The notes below the pieces were generated by a model. That model saw nothing but the letters and a program-made list of their open reading frames with translations, did not search any database and had not been told where the DNA came from. Shown here one piece after another: positions 23,456 to 32,758 of a DNA stretch of 64,000 nt; position 1 is the first letter of the stretch, and each line of letters opens with the position of its first letter. Both the position numbers and the translations under genes were made by a program. This DNA is from Erysipelotrichales bacterium (GTDB lineage Bacteria; Bacillota_I; Bacilli_A; Erysipelotrichales; Erysipelotrichaceae): NCBI GenBank assembly GCA_910575705.1, contig CAJTFG010000003.1, positions 186,001-250,000 on the forward strand. Direction: 5' to 3'.

Positions 23456-24703
23456 ATGGACAAAGAAAATATCATAGAAGTCATCACCGGCCGCGATGAC
23501 GACCGATACCAGGAATTCAAAGAATTGCTGAAGGCTGCCGATCTCACATGCACTGCAACTTTCCAGCAATATGTAAAAGAAGTGGACTTTCGCACATATA
23601 TCGGAAGCGGAAAAGTAAAAGAGATCGCATCTTATGCGGAACAACAGAAAGCAGACGGCATTTGCTTCGATACCGATCTGACGGCTTTGCAAATACGCAA
23701 CTTGGAAGACATCTTACAAATACCCGTCATTGACCGAGAAGATCTCATCTTGGAGATCTTTTACCGAAGGGCTTCTTCCAAAACGGCAAAGCTGCAAATC
23801 GAGCTTGCCCGTCTACAAAAACTATTGCCGCGTCTCATCGGTGCCAATACGCAGCTTTCCCGGCAATCCGGAGGCAGAAATAAAGGGTCGGGAGAAAAAC
23901 AGCTGGAATTGGATCGAAGACGTATCAAAGCGAGAATCACCGAGCTGAAAAAAGAACTGCGGCAAATAAAAAAAGAACGAAATACACAACGCCGCCAAAG
24001 AAGAAAAACAGAGCTTCCTCTCGCTGCACTTGTCGGATATACGAATGCCGGAAAGTCCACACTGATGAACATGCTGCTGAATATGTCCGAGCAGCAAAAC
24101 AAAAAACCGGTGATGGCAAAAGATATGCTATTTGCAACACTGGACACTTCTGTCCGCCGTATACGCCTGAAAGATTGTCCCGATTTCCTATTATCGGATA
24201 CTGTCGGATTTGTTTCAGATCTGCCTCACCATCTGATAGAAGCCTTTTCCTCAACGCTGGAGGAAGTCACCTATGCAGATGTGCTGATACAAGTCGTCGA
24301 TGCCAGCAATAAACATCATGACATGCAGATGGAAACGACAAAACAGGTCTTAGCACATATCAAAGCCTCTCATGTTCCCATGATCACCGTTTATAACAAA
24401 TGCGACCTGACTTCTTTTTCCTATCCCAACGCCTGCGATGATCAACTATATATGAGTACTTTACAGCAAGCGGGGACAGAGGAATTGATCCTTATGATCG
24501 CTCAACATCTATTCCCAAGCACACAGCTGTACCTCCTGCATTTCCCCTATGAGCATACCGGACAATTTGCTAAGTTCTTAAAAACACATAAGGTACAGCA
24601 AATTCAGCAAGAAGAAGACGGAATTTGCTGTCATGCTTTTCTGCACCAAAAAGAACTCGCCGCATATCAGCCGTTCATCCTTGAGCATCCTCGGACATTG
24701 TAA
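23456..24703 (+). CDS. hflX: Ribosome-associated GTPase HflX
   Basis: The 415-residue GTPase has the N-terminal HflX domain (GSGKVKEIASYA, residues about 52-63), a coiled coil rich in Arg and Lys (about 140-185), and the G domain with G1 GYTNAGKST, G3 DTVGFVSDLP and G4 NKCD. HflX splits stalled ribosomes under stress. AAAGGAGG precedes the ATG. Its 3' end overlaps the convergent nnr gene by 29 bp. Confidence 0.93.
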   Translation: MDKENIIEVITGRDDDRYQEFKELLKAADLTCTATFQQYVKEVDFRTYIGSGKVKEIASYAEQQKADGICFDTDLTALQIRNLEDILQIPVIDREDLILEIFYRRASSKTAKLQIELARLQKLLPRLIGANTQLSRQSGGRNKGSGEKQLELDRRRIKARITELKKELRQIKKERNTQRRQRRKTELPLAALVGYTNAGKSTLMNMLLNMSEQQNKKPVMAKDMLFATLDTSVRRIRLKDCPDFLLSDTVGFVSDLPHHLIEAFSSTLEEVTYADVLIQVVDASNKHHDMQMETTKQVLAHIKASHVPMITVYNKCDLTSFSYPNACDDQLYMSTLQQAGTEELILMIAQHLFPSTQLYLLHFPYEHTGQFAKFLKTHKVQQIQQEEDGICCHAFLHQKELAAYQPFILEHPRTL

Positions 24704-26180
24704 TAAGCTGAAATGCCCGATCGAGCACATCGCATAACTGATGTGGCAAAATCGTATATAAGCTATGTTCACGAGCGAGTATCTCCGCACATAACGCATG
24801 AAGAAAAACACCGCTGCACGCTGCTGTCAGCGGTTCTTTTGATTGCGCAAACAACCCGCTGATCAAACCGCACAGCACATCGCCACTGCCGCCTTTTGCC
24901 AATGCGTTGTTTCCTCGTATATTTAAGTATATCGCATCACGATGAAAGATAAGCGTTCTCTCATCTTTTTCTACTAAGGTAACTTGCGGATATTCTTGCA
25001 AAAAATCCCGAGCTGCTGCAATGGGATCTTGCAAGATCTCTTCCACACTACGATGGCACAAATAGCTGAATTCTTTGGGATGCGGCGTTAAAATTACCGG
25101 AGCGGACCGTTTCAGCCAAGAAAGGTTTCTGCCTAATAAATATAAAGCATCCCCATCTATAACACATGGTTTATCCGTTGCCAGCACCCGCTGAACCAAC
25201 TTTTCTCCAACCGTGTTTCGCCCCATGCCACAGCCGATCACGATCAAATCGTACACTTCCATCCGTTCCTCTGCTATCCGTTCGGCACCTTCTGCAAAAT
25301 ATCCAAGCGCACTCGGCGCACAGATAAGCATTGCTTCCAATAAACGCGAAGAAACGATTTCCCGAATATCTTCGGGAATCATCAGCGTCAAGGTTCCCAA
25401 GCCGCTATGCAAAGCAGCATCCGCTGCCATGGTGATCGCTCCGTGCATAGAAGCACTGCCGCCGATCATCAGAACATTTCCATATGTTCCCTTATGAGAA
25501 TGAGGTGTTCTCTTTGGTAAAAACTGCCGTATAATCTTTTCATCCAGTATAGCTATCGGTTGCTTAATTTGCGCATCCTCTGCCGCAATCCCGATATCTT
25601 TTACGACAATTTCCTTGCTGCATGTGCAGCCCGGATACAAATACATCCCCCTTTTCGCAAACTGAAAGGTAACACTCAGATCCGCACATACCGCACATCC
25701 TAATATCTTCCCAAGATCTGCCTGAATACCACTCGGTATATCGACACTGATGACATAGGCAGAAGAAGCATTTACCGCTCGTATGATCTCTTCGCCATCA
25801 CCTGTGATCGCTCGCTTAAGTCCTGTTCCAAACATCGCATCGACGATTACGTCAAACTCATCAAATGCCGCAAATTCCATCATGCGAATACCCGCCTGAA
25901 GTGCCAGCTCATGAAAATGACAGGCATCTTTGCTTTGCGGCTTTCGATATTTCAGAATACTTACGGAATAGCTTTTATGCGCATGAAGGGCAAGGGCATA
26001 TCCATCACCGCCGTTATTACCGGAACCGCAGATGATCAAAATCCGCGCTCCGTGTGCAAATCGCTTTTCCAGTTCTTCGTAAACCGCATATGCCGCCGTA
26101 TTCATCAAATCGATCGAAGACATTCTCGCGATCGTTCTCTGATCCATTCTTTGCATATCTTCTGTCGTTGCCAACCGCAT
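24675..26180 (-). CDS. nnr: Bifunctional NAD(P)H-hydrate epimerase/dehydratase
   Basis: The 501-residue fusion repairs hydrated NAD(P)H. Residues 1 to about 210 are the YjeF_N epimerase (ICGSGNNGGDGYALA). Residues about 225-500 are the ADP/ATP-dependent dehydratase with a ribokinase-like fold (THP-type HSHKGTYGNVLMIGGS; NALAKGGSGDVLCGLISG). GAGGG precedes the ATG. The two silent cassette fragments lie immediately upstream. Confidence 0.93.
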   Translation of the reverse strand: MRLATTEDMQRMDQRTIARMSSIDLMNTAAYAVYEELEKRFAHGARILIICGSGNNGGDGYALALHAHKSYSVSILKYRKPQSKDACHFHELALQAGIRMMEFAAFDEFDVIVDAMFGTGLKRAITGDGEEIIRAVNASSAYVISVDIPSGIQADLGKILGCAVCADLSVTFQFAKRGMYLYPGCTCSKEIVVKDIGIAAEDAQIKQPIAILDEKIIRQFLPKRTPHSHKGTYGNVLMIGGSASMHGAITMAADAALHSGLGTLTLMIPEDIREIVSSRLLEAMLICAPSALGYFAEGAERIAEERMEVYDLIVIGCGMGRNTVGEKLVQRVLATDKPCVIDGDALYLLGRNLSWLKRSAPVILTPHPKEFSYLCHRSVEEILQDPIAAARDFLQEYPQVTLVEKDERTLIFHRDAIYLNIRGNNALAKGGSGDVLCGLISGLFAQSKEPLTAACSGVFLHALCAEILAREHSLYTILPHQLCDVLDRAFQLITMSEDAQG

Positions 26181-26224
26181 AGTATCCCTCTTTTCTCTAA
26201 GCGAACATACATACTCTTTTTTTA

Positions 26225-26571
26225 TTATAACAAATAAACATGTACGAAATAAGGGAATTCATTCCCTTTTTCCTCTGCATCGCATACACCATCATAATAC
26301 GTATTACAATGATCGGATGCATCTGGCAGAGCCGGACGCTGATCGAAACGTGCACGAATTACTCCCGTATTGAGGCCGCCGCAGCTGTATACTGCTGCTG
26401 ACTGCAATGTAAGAGGAGCCGTGGATAATAAAATTCGATGACCAAGATCACTGCCGTCACTGACATAATAAGAAAAGAATACATCATAAGAGCCGTCACA
26501 TTGCGATATTGCCGGTCCGCTACAGGTAGTTGTGAATATCGGCAATATTTGATGATGAACAGAAATCGTGC
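26225..26571 (-). other. Silent cassette A (lectin-like segment, promoterless)
   Basis: GCACGATTTCT (26561-26571) opens and CAGCGTCCGGCTCTG (26327-26341) closes an 81-codon stop-free frame from TISVHHQIL to QRPAL. The frame then runs on to a stop at 26225 through a tail with DHCNTYYDGVC. Upstream there is no ATG or ribosome site, only an A/T-rich stretch. The interior (TCSGPAISQC, SYYVSDGSDLGHR) is unlike the other copies. It is therefore an unexpressed coding fragment of the giant-protein lectin-like domain family. Confidence 0.75.
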
Positions 26572-26669
26572 GCAAAAAAAGAAAAGAGATCCGCCTACCT
26601 TTTTTTTATTATACAACCTCTATTCTACGTATAGAATCATGATACCTACCATAATTACCGTTCTTTATA

Positions 26670-26990
26670 TAGAGCCGGACGCTGAATCGCTTCGTCTTTA
26701 CGGGAAGTAAATGGGCTACCCCAAGAGCCATCGGAATGTAGACCTCCGGTTCTTGCTCGGTCATAGTATGTTGCCAAAAAGGTAGTTTCCCATTGCTGCG
26801 CGGTCAGCTTTTTCCAATTGAGGGCAATATCGGGTTCCTTATTTATAACTAAAACAACCCCATGATAATTAGAAATCGTGCTCCCAAAGTGACCGAACCA
26901 CCATATTAAGCGAACTCCAATCCTCTCCATAGTGAACGAATCCCAGACCAATTATTTTAAAGAAGATCCCCCTTATGCATGAAATTTCAT
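26670..26990 (-). other. Silent cassette B with a long conserved 5' flank
   Basis: GCACGATTTCT (26871-26881) and CAGCGTCCGGCTCTA (26670-26684) enclose 70 stop-free codons from TISNYHGVV to QRPAL; the frame then stops after YKER. The bases upstream to about 26990 match the flank of cassette D at 49946-50057 almost base for base in blocks such as ATGCATAAGGGG, CTGGGATTCGTT, GAGGATTGGAGTTCG and GGTTCGGTCACTTTGG. In frame this flank reads WDSFxxxRIGVR...FGHFG. The 3' flank also resembles those of C and D. It lies head-to-tail with cassette A, about 100 bp upstream of it. Confidence 0.75.
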
Positions 26991-27123
26991 CCTCTTTTTC
27001 CTTTTTACCTACCTTTACTTAAAGGATACCAAATCATAACATGAAAATCACAGATAAATGATCTCCGTATTTTAAAAGAAACAGTGTATGCTTTAATCAT
27101 CAAGCATACAAAAAGCCCTTTTC

Positions 27124-27151
27124 TTGACTTTTTTACACCATATATTATAAT
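27124..27151 (+). promoter_or_regulatory. Promoter of a short transcript
   Basis: TTGACT (27124-27129), 16 bases and TATAAT (27146-27151). Together with the terminator at 27361-27385 it delimits a transcript of about 225 nt. Confidence 0.65.
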
Positions 27152-27182
27152 GGGAATGAAAAAAGGATGTGATGACAGCCCT

Positions 27183-27350
27183 ATGGGATCGGATTATTTA
27201 CTTGTACTTGGAATTATTTTACTTTGCAATTTTAAAACTGCTATTTTCGGCATTTTGTGTATCATTGCCGCATGTATGATTAAAAAGAGAAAAACGATCA
27301 GAGAGAAGAAGGGTATTCATTTCAAAGACAGCTTCGGCGAATATTCGTGA
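27183..27350 (+). CDS. Small membrane protein (55 aa), unknown
   Basis: The frame gives one or two tightly packed membrane helices (YLLVLGIILLCNFKTAIFGI, then LCIIAACM) and a basic tail. ATG 27183 is the first in this frame after the promoter, but its ribosome site (AAGGA) is rather far. A competing start, ATG 27172 in another frame, has better spacing from the same site and would give a 35-residue hydrophobic peptide. The transcript could also act as RNA. It has its own promoter and terminator. Confidence 0.45.
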   Translation: MGSDYLLVLGIILLCNFKTAIFGILCIIAACMIKKRKTIREKKGIHFKDSFGEYS

Positions 27351-27360
27351 AGCTATATCA

Positions 27361-27385
27361 TCTAAGCAAAAGCTTAGATTTTTTA
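27361..27385 (+). terminator. Terminator of the short transcript
   Basis: TCTAAGC and GCTTAGA around an AAAA loop, followed by TTTTTT. Confidence 0.85.
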
Positions 27386-27440
27386 TTTATCGACAGGAGA
27401 TTCCTTCTTGGTAATTTTTTCACAAACATGAGAAAAAAAG

Positions 27441-27469
27441 TTGTTTTGCCTACCCAATAGCGGTATAAT
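27441..27469 (+). promoter_or_regulatory. coaBC-coaX promoter
   Basis: TTGTTT (27441-27446), a 17-base spacer and TATAAT (27464-27469), 37 bp before the coaBC start. Confidence 0.65.
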
Positions 27470-27505
27470 AAGAAAAGCTAAATTGCTTCTCAAGGGAGTT
27501 TTTAT

Positions 27506-28708
27506 ATGAAAAAAACAATCGTATTAGGTGTTACCGGCGGGATTGCGGCATTTAAAGCTGCACAACTGACAAGCGATCTCATAAAGAAAGATTATGATGT
27601 GGAAGTTATCATGACAAAACATGCGACGGAATTCATCGCCCCCTTAACTTTTGAATCGCTGACCAAGCACAACGTGATGGTCTCTACTTTTGAAAAAGTG
27701 GCAGACCGCAGTGTCAAGCATATCAGTATCGCCAAACGTGCCGATCTTTTTATCATCGTACCGGCAACTGCCAACGTAATCGCAAAGATCGCTCATGGGC
27801 TGGCAGATGACATGCTTACGACGACCTTTTTGGCTGCTTCTTGTCCGAAGCTCATCTGTCCGGCGATGAACACCGGCATGTATGAAAATCCCATCACGCA
27901 AAATAATCTGAAGTTATGCCGTTCTTATGGCATGCATATCTTGGAACCGGCTAGTGGACGGCTTGCCTGCGGTGACAGCGGCAAAGGAAAACTTCCCGAC
28001 ATTGAGGATATCATCGATAAAGCGGAAGAACTCCTGCATACCGATAAACCGCTTTATGGCCAGCAAGTTCTGATCACCGCAGGCCCGACCCAGGAAGCTT
28101 TGGATCCGGTCCGTTTTCTGACCAACCATTCTTCCGGAAAAATGGGATATGAATTAGCCCGGGCTGCTCGTGATATGGGAGCTCATGTAACGCTCATAAG
28201 CGGTCCTGTTTCCTTGAGACTGCCTCAGGATATTACCGTCATTCAGGTAAAAAGCGCACAAGAGATGATGGAAGCGGTAAAAAAAGAAGGTGCACAGCAG
28301 GACATCATCATCAAGGCCGCCGCTGTCGGTGATTACCGTGCCGCGCATATTTCCGAGGAAAAGATTAAAAAAAGCGAAACGGAACTGACCGTCACGTTTG
28401 TGAAGAATCCGGATATCCTCGCTATGCTAGGAGAACGGAAGCGGCCGGGACAGTTGCTATGCGGGTTTGCCATGGAAACAGAGGATCTGGAAGAAAACGC
28501 AAGAAAAAAAATGTTGGAGAAGCATTGCGATATGCTCGTTGCCAATAATTTGAAAGTGGAAGGAGCCGGATTTCAGAATGATACGAATGTAGCTACCTTC
28601 TTTTATCAAGATAAAATGGAATCGTTAAATATCATGAGCAAGCGGGAACTATCGTTCCGTATTTTGGAAACACTGTGCTCTTTGAAAGAAAATAACGGAG
28701 GAAAATGA
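27506..28708 (+). CDS. coaBC: Bifunctional phosphopantothenoylcysteine synthetase/decarboxylase CoaBC
   Basis: The 400-residue fusion catalyses two steps of coenzyme A synthesis. The N-terminal flavoprotein decarboxylase CoaC (about 1-185) shows [11 protein letters not shown] and the active-site Cys in [13 protein letters not shown]. The C-terminal CTP-dependent synthetase CoaB shows [31 protein letters not shown] site precedes the ATG. It ends two bases before coaX. Confidence 0.95.
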   Translation: MKKTIVLGVTGGIAAFKAAQLTSDLIKKDYDVEVIMTKHATEFIAPLTFESLTKHNVMVSTFEKVADRSVKHISIAKRADLFIIVPATANVIAKIAHGLADDMLTTTFLAASCPKLICPAMNTGMYENPITQNNLKLCRSYGMHILEPASGRLACGDSGKGKLPDIEDIIDKAEELLHTDKPLYGQQVLITAGPTQEALDPVRFLTNHSSGKMGYELARAARDMGAHVTLISGPVSLRLPQDITVIQVKSAQEMMEAVKKEGAQQDIIIKAAAVGDYRAAHISEEKIKKSETELTVTFVKNPDILAMLGERKRPGQLLCGFAMETEDLEENARKKMLEKHCDMLVANNLKVEGAGFQNDTNVATFFYQDKMESLNIMSKRELSFRILETLCSLKENNGGK

Positions 28709-28709
28709 T

Positions 28710-29501
28710 ATGTTGATCGTTATCGATATTGGCAATACTAACATCACATTAGGTATTTATGATAGGGATACTCTGCTGGGAAGCTATCGTCTTACCACCA
28801 AGATGAAGCGTACCAGTGACGAATACGGCTTTATGCTGATGAGTTTTTTAAACGCCAGCAAAATCGTTTTGGAAGATATTGACGATGTAATCGTATCAAG
28901 CGTCGTACCTAAGATCATGCACTCTTTCAATAACGGAATACGAAAATATATACATAAAGAACCCATTATCGTAGGCCCAGGAATCAAAACCGGCATATCC
29001 ATAAAAACGGAAAATCCCAAAGCGGTAGGAGCAGATCGCATCGTTGACGCCGCCGGTGCTTATTACACATATGGCGGTCCTTGTCTCGTTGTCGATTTCG
29101 GCACAGCTACCACATTTGATTATGTCGATGCAAACGGCTGTTTTGAATACGGAGTCATCAGCATCGGCATTGAGACCGGCGCACAGGCGCTATGGACACA
29201 GGCTGCCAAACTTCCGGAAATAGAGATTAAAAAACCGGCGACTATTCTGGCGAAAAGTACCATCACAAGCATGCAGGCCGGCTTGTTTTACGGTTACATC
29301 GGACAGACGGAGTATATCATAAGAAAATTCAAAGATGTTCTTCATAAAGATATGAAGGTCATCGCTACCGGTGGACTTGGCAACATGATCTATCAGAATA
29401 CCAAGCTTATCGATGTCTATGATCAAGATCTTACTTTTAAAGGGCTGAAGATCATATACGACCGACTTCAAAGCAACAAAAAAGCGGCAGAAGAAAAATA
29501 A
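28710..29501 (+). CDS. coaX: Type III pantothenate kinase CoaX
   Basis: The 263-residue kinase starts CoA synthesis by phosphorylating pantothenate. It shows the ASKHA signatures DIGNTNITLGIY, GADRIVDAAGAY and VVDFGTATTFDYV. The stop of coaBC and the GGAGG upstream suggest translational coupling. Two CoA genes side by side confirm the assignment. Confidence 0.95.
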   Translation: MLIVIDIGNTNITLGIYDRDTLLGSYRLTTKMKRTSDEYGFMLMSFLNASKIVLEDIDDVIVSSVVPKIMHSFNNGIRKYIHKEPIIVGPGIKTGISIKTENPKAVGADRIVDAAGAYYTYGGPCLVVDFGTATTFDYVDANGCFEYGVISIGIETGAQALWTQAAKLPEIEIKKPATILAKSTITSMQAGLFYGYIGQTEYIIRKFKDVLHKDMKVIATGGLGNMIYQNTKLIDVYDQDLTFKGLKIIYDRLQSNKKAAEEK

Positions 29502-29638
29502 CGGTAAAACATGAGCGTTTTATCGTTTTTATATGATAAGAGGCAATAGAAACCGATAGTTGCGTCATTGAAAACTAAAATATATGGAGCAATCGATCAA
29601 AAACCTATATAATAAGCACATAAAAAGGAGAGAATACG

Positions 29639-30421
29639 ATGAATATAGAAATCGCAAATAGATTGGTTCAGCTGCGGAAGCAAAAGAATCTATCCCAAGA
29701 AGCCCTGGCAAACGAGCTGGGTATCAGCCGTCAGGCTGTCAGTAAATGGGAGCGTGCCGAAGCCTCACCGGATACCGACAACCTCATCTTGCTGGCAAAA
29801 CTCTATGATATTTCACTGGATGAATTATTAAAGACGGATCAGGAATCCTTCGAAAGCGGAGCTAAAGATAAAAAGGAGCATACTGCGGAAGAAGACAGGG
29901 ATTATGTGCATGTCAGTTTAACAAAGGGAATCCATGTAAAAGAAAAAAACGGTGATGAAGTTCATGTGGGTTGGAACGGCATTCATGTAGAAAGCAACGA
30001 TAAAGACGATCGTCATAAATTTCATTTCGATAAAAACGGTGTTTATATCGACGATGAAAAATATGATATCAACGAGTGGAAACAAGAATGGAAAGACTAT
30101 CATTATCACTATGACTTCCCTATCGGTGTTTTAGTAGTCATGGCCTATCTTTACATCGGCATCGCCCACGATGCATGGCATCCGGGATGGTTGCTCTTTG
30201 GCATCATACCGCTGTTTCACAGTATGCTTTCTGCCTATCGCCATCGGGATTTGCTGCGCTTTTCCTACCCCGTTCTCATCTTTATGATCATCGGTTATTA
30301 CGGCTTTGTGCAGCATGCCTGGTATCCCGCTTGGCTGCTTATATTGACAATACCGGTATTTTATTCCATATTCGGATACATCCATCATCTATGTAAAAGC
30401 AATCAAAAAAAAGATATATAA
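29639..30421 (+). CDS. XRE-family regulator with a C-terminal membrane domain
   Basis: Residues about 8-62 are a complete helix-turn-helix (LSQEALANELGISRQAVSKWE). Residues about 85-155 are acidic and His-rich with four repeated VHV/IHV/FHF-type strands. Residues about 160-255 form three to four membrane helices with WHPGWLLFGIIPLF and WYPAWLLILTIPVF, an internal duplication. This is a membrane-bound transcription factor of a type common in Firmicutes. The signal and targets are unknown. AAGGAG precedes the ATG. Confidence 0.85.
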   Translation: MNIEIANRLVQLRKQKNLSQEALANELGISRQAVSKWERAEASPDTDNLILLAKLYDISLDELLKTDQESFESGAKDKKEHTAEEDRDYVHVSLTKGIHVKEKNGDEVHVGWNGIHVESNDKDDRHKFHFDKNGVYIDDEKYDINEWKQEWKDYHYHYDFPIGVLVVMAYLYIGIAHDAWHPGWLLFGIIPLFHSMLSAYRHRDLLRFSYPVLIFMIIGYYGFVQHAWYPAWLLILTIPVFYSIFGYIHHLCKSNQKKDI

Positions 30422-30445
30422 AAAGTCCAATAGGACTTTTTTCTT
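30421..30445. terminator. Bidirectional terminator
   Basis: AAAGTCC/GGACTTT with T-runs on both strands, serving the XRE gene and the convergent YitT-family gene. Confidence 0.8.
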
Positions 30446-31311
30446 TATAATCTCTTTTCGAAATTTCCACTGATGCTCATGCCTTCATTAAAGATCATAA
30501 ACGCCTTCGGATCGATATCTTTCACGATCTTTTTGATCTGCGGAACTTCATATTTGGAAATCGCCGTTACCAAAATATACGTTTCATCATTCGTATAAGC
30601 ACCGGCTCCCTTCCAATACGTTACACCACGATGCATCATATGGATGATCTGCTGCTGTACATCCGCGGATTTTGTAAAGATCATTACCGTCATATTGATA
30701 TTCTGATAATGGATCTTATCCATAATCATAGAAGAACATACCATATTCAGAATCGAATAGATCGCCGTGGGGATATCAAACAGATACGCACATAGGGAGA
30801 ATACAAAAATATTTACTAAAATACTCAGTTTACCGACACTGAAACCAGGTTTTTTCATGGAAAAATAAAAACCGAGAATATCGAGACCGCCGCCGCTTCC
30901 CTGCGCACGCAGCGTCAAACCGATACCGACACCGCAGCAGATACCTCCGACTAGACAGGCGGACAGAATATCCTCGATGATCGGTGTTTGAGGAATCGGA
31001 ATGCACGTCATGAAAATAGTTTGCAAAATGACACAGTATATCGTACGAATAAAAAACTTGCGGGATATACTGCGATATGCCATGATAAAAAGCGGTATAT
31101 TAATCAAAAAATTCAAAATGCCGGCAACGTCAAAATTCAATGTCACATACGATTGCAGCATCGTTCTCAAGATCTGCGCAATACCGATGATGCCGCCGCT
31201 GTACAGTCCTAAGGGAATGACGAAAACATTCATGCCAAGCGAAAATAAAAACGCCCCTGCGCCGATCCATCCGTATCGCTGTACCGTTTCTTTTGAAAGC
31301 TTCATTTCCAT
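30445..31311 (-). CDS. YitT-family membrane protein
   Basis: The 288-residue protein has five to six N-terminal membrane helices (family pattern SLGMNVFVIPLGLYSGGIIGIAQIL; GSGGGLDILGFYFSMKK) and a soluble C-terminal DUF2179 domain (VTAISKYEVPQIKKIVKDIDP). Family function is unsettled. The start at 31311 has GGAAGAGG upstream; the longer frame does not. Confidence 0.88.
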   Translation of the reverse strand: MEMKLSKETVQRYGWIGAGAFLFSLGMNVFVIPLGLYSGGIIGIAQILRTMLQSYVTLNFDVAGILNFLINIPLFIMAYRSISRKFFIRTIYCVILQTIFMTCIPIPQTPIIEDILSACLVGGICCGVGIGLTLRAQGSGGGLDILGFYFSMKKPGFSVGKLSILVNIFVFSLCAYLFDIPTAIYSILNMVCSSMIMDKIHYQNINMTVMIFTKSADVQQQIIHMMHRGVTYWKGAGAYTNDETYILVTAISKYEVPQIKKIVKDIDPKAFMIFNEGMSISGNFEKRL

Positions 31312-31397
31312 AAACCTCTTCCTTCCAAACAGAAAGGAACCGTATGATCCGATTCCTTTACTTAGATTATACACATCGATGACACGTCTTACAATGT

Positions 31398-32057
31398 TTA
31401 TTTCATCTTATTTCGCTGCCTTTTTAAAATGAAGTCATACGCTTCCTCAAAGGTATAAAATGCGGCATCTGCCTGATGCTGATCGACAAAGAAACGATCC
31501 TCTTTTTTAGCAAGCGTATACAGACCGGCACCTTTGGCAGCCGCAATTCCATAACGGCTGTCTTCGATGACTACGATATCATCGCGATTTCCACCAAGCA
31601 ATTCTACCGCCTTATGATAAATTGCCGGATCCGGTTTTGTCTTTTCAAACATCTTCCCGCTCAATACATGATCGAAAAACGATGTTAGCTGACAAGATTC
31701 CATCATCTGACGAATATGTTCCATAGGAGAACTGGATGCAAGCGCCAGCTGAAAACCATCTCGTTTCAAATTCGTTAAAATCTCCCGCACGCCTTCGTTT
31801 AAAAGTTCTGCATAGACAACCGGATGCTGCTGTATGTAACATGCAAACTGTGCATTCATCTCGTGAAAATCAAATGTGGTATGTAGAATATCACCCAACA
31901 TCTCCCACACCAGATAATCCGCATTCCCCGCTACGGAGGATATCTCATGCAGATCAGTATCAAAACCCTTTTCCTGTAGCATGCATGTCAGTCTTTGCAT
32001 AAAGGTATATTCAGTATCTACAAGCACACCATCCATATCAAATACAACAGCTTTCAT
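31398..32057 (-). CDS. HAD phosphatase, beta-phosphoglucomutase-like
   Basis: The 219-residue enzyme has the nucleophile VVFDMDGVLVDTE, motif II LASSSP, Lys motif KTKPDPAIYHKA and motif IV VIEDSRYGIAAAKGAG, with a helical C1 cap. It is a sugar-phosphate phosphatase or mutase. It begins directly at the stop of ung and is co-transcribed. Confidence 0.87.
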   Translation of the reverse strand: MKAVVFDMDGVLVDTEYTFMQRLTCMLQEKGFDTDLHEISSVAGNADYLVWEMLGDILHTTFDFHEMNAQFACYIQQHPVVYAELLNEGVREILTNLKRDGFQLALASSSPMEHIRQMMESCQLTSFFDHVLSGKMFEKTKPDPAIYHKAVELLGGNRDDIVVIEDSRYGIAAAKGAGLYTLAKKEDRFFVDQHQADAAFYTFEEAYDFILKRQRNKMK

Positions 32058-32726
32058 CTATTCCACCTGCCAATCAATCGCATCTTTTTGTATGCTTTTT
32101 AAAAATGTATTCGTCTTTGAAAAATGTCGGCAACCGAAGAAACCGTAATCCGCAGAAAACGGGCTCGGATGTGCACATTTCAATATCAAATGCCGCGTAT
32201 TCGTGATCAAGTTCATCTTGCTTTGCGCATTTCTCCCCCACAGCAAGAATACGATCGGATCCTCTCGTTCATTCAAAAGCCGAATGATCTGATCCGTCAG
32301 CTGTTCCCAACCGCGGTGTGCATGAGAATTCGCCTGACCCTTCCGTACGGTCAAAACCGTGTTCAGCATCAATACTCCTTGCTTTGCCCATGTGCTAAGA
32401 TCACCGTGGGAAGGAATGCTGCAACCGAGATCATCATGCAGTTCCGTAAAAATATTCTGCAAGGACGGCGGCGGAGTAACGCCCTTCTGTACAGAAAAGC
32501 ACAAACCGTGCGCCTGGTTTCGTCCATGATATGGATCTTGTCCCAATATAACGACCTTCACATCCTTGTATGCCGTATATTTCAACGCGTTAAAAATGTC
32601 ATACATATTAGGAAAGACCTCCTGTGTCGCATATTCAATGGATAAAAAATTGCGCAGTTGGATATAATACGGCTTTTTAAACTCATCCTTCAGCAATTCA
32701 TCCCAATCATTCCCTATCGATACCAT
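32058..32726 (-). CDS. ung: Uracil-DNA glycosylase
   Basis: The 222-residue family 1 glycosylase removes uracil from DNA. It has the water-activating loop GQDPYHGRNQAHGLCFSV, the Ser-Pro loop PPPSLQNIF and the DNA-intercalation loop HPSPFSA. Length is typical. AAGGTGAT precedes the ATG. Confidence 0.97.
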   Translation of the reverse strand: MVSIGNDWDELLKDEFKKPYYIQLRNFLSIEYATQEVFPNMYDIFNALKYTAYKDVKVVILGQDPYHGRNQAHGLCFSVQKGVTPPPSLQNIFTELHDDLGCSIPSHGDLSTWAKQGVLMLNTVLTVRKGQANSHAHRGWEQLTDQIIRLLNEREDPIVFLLWGRNAQSKMNLITNTRHLILKCAHPSPFSADYGFFGCRHFSKTNTFLKSIQKDAIDWQVE

Positions 32727-32758
32727 GTCATCACCTTCCCTTCTTACCCATTATAGCA

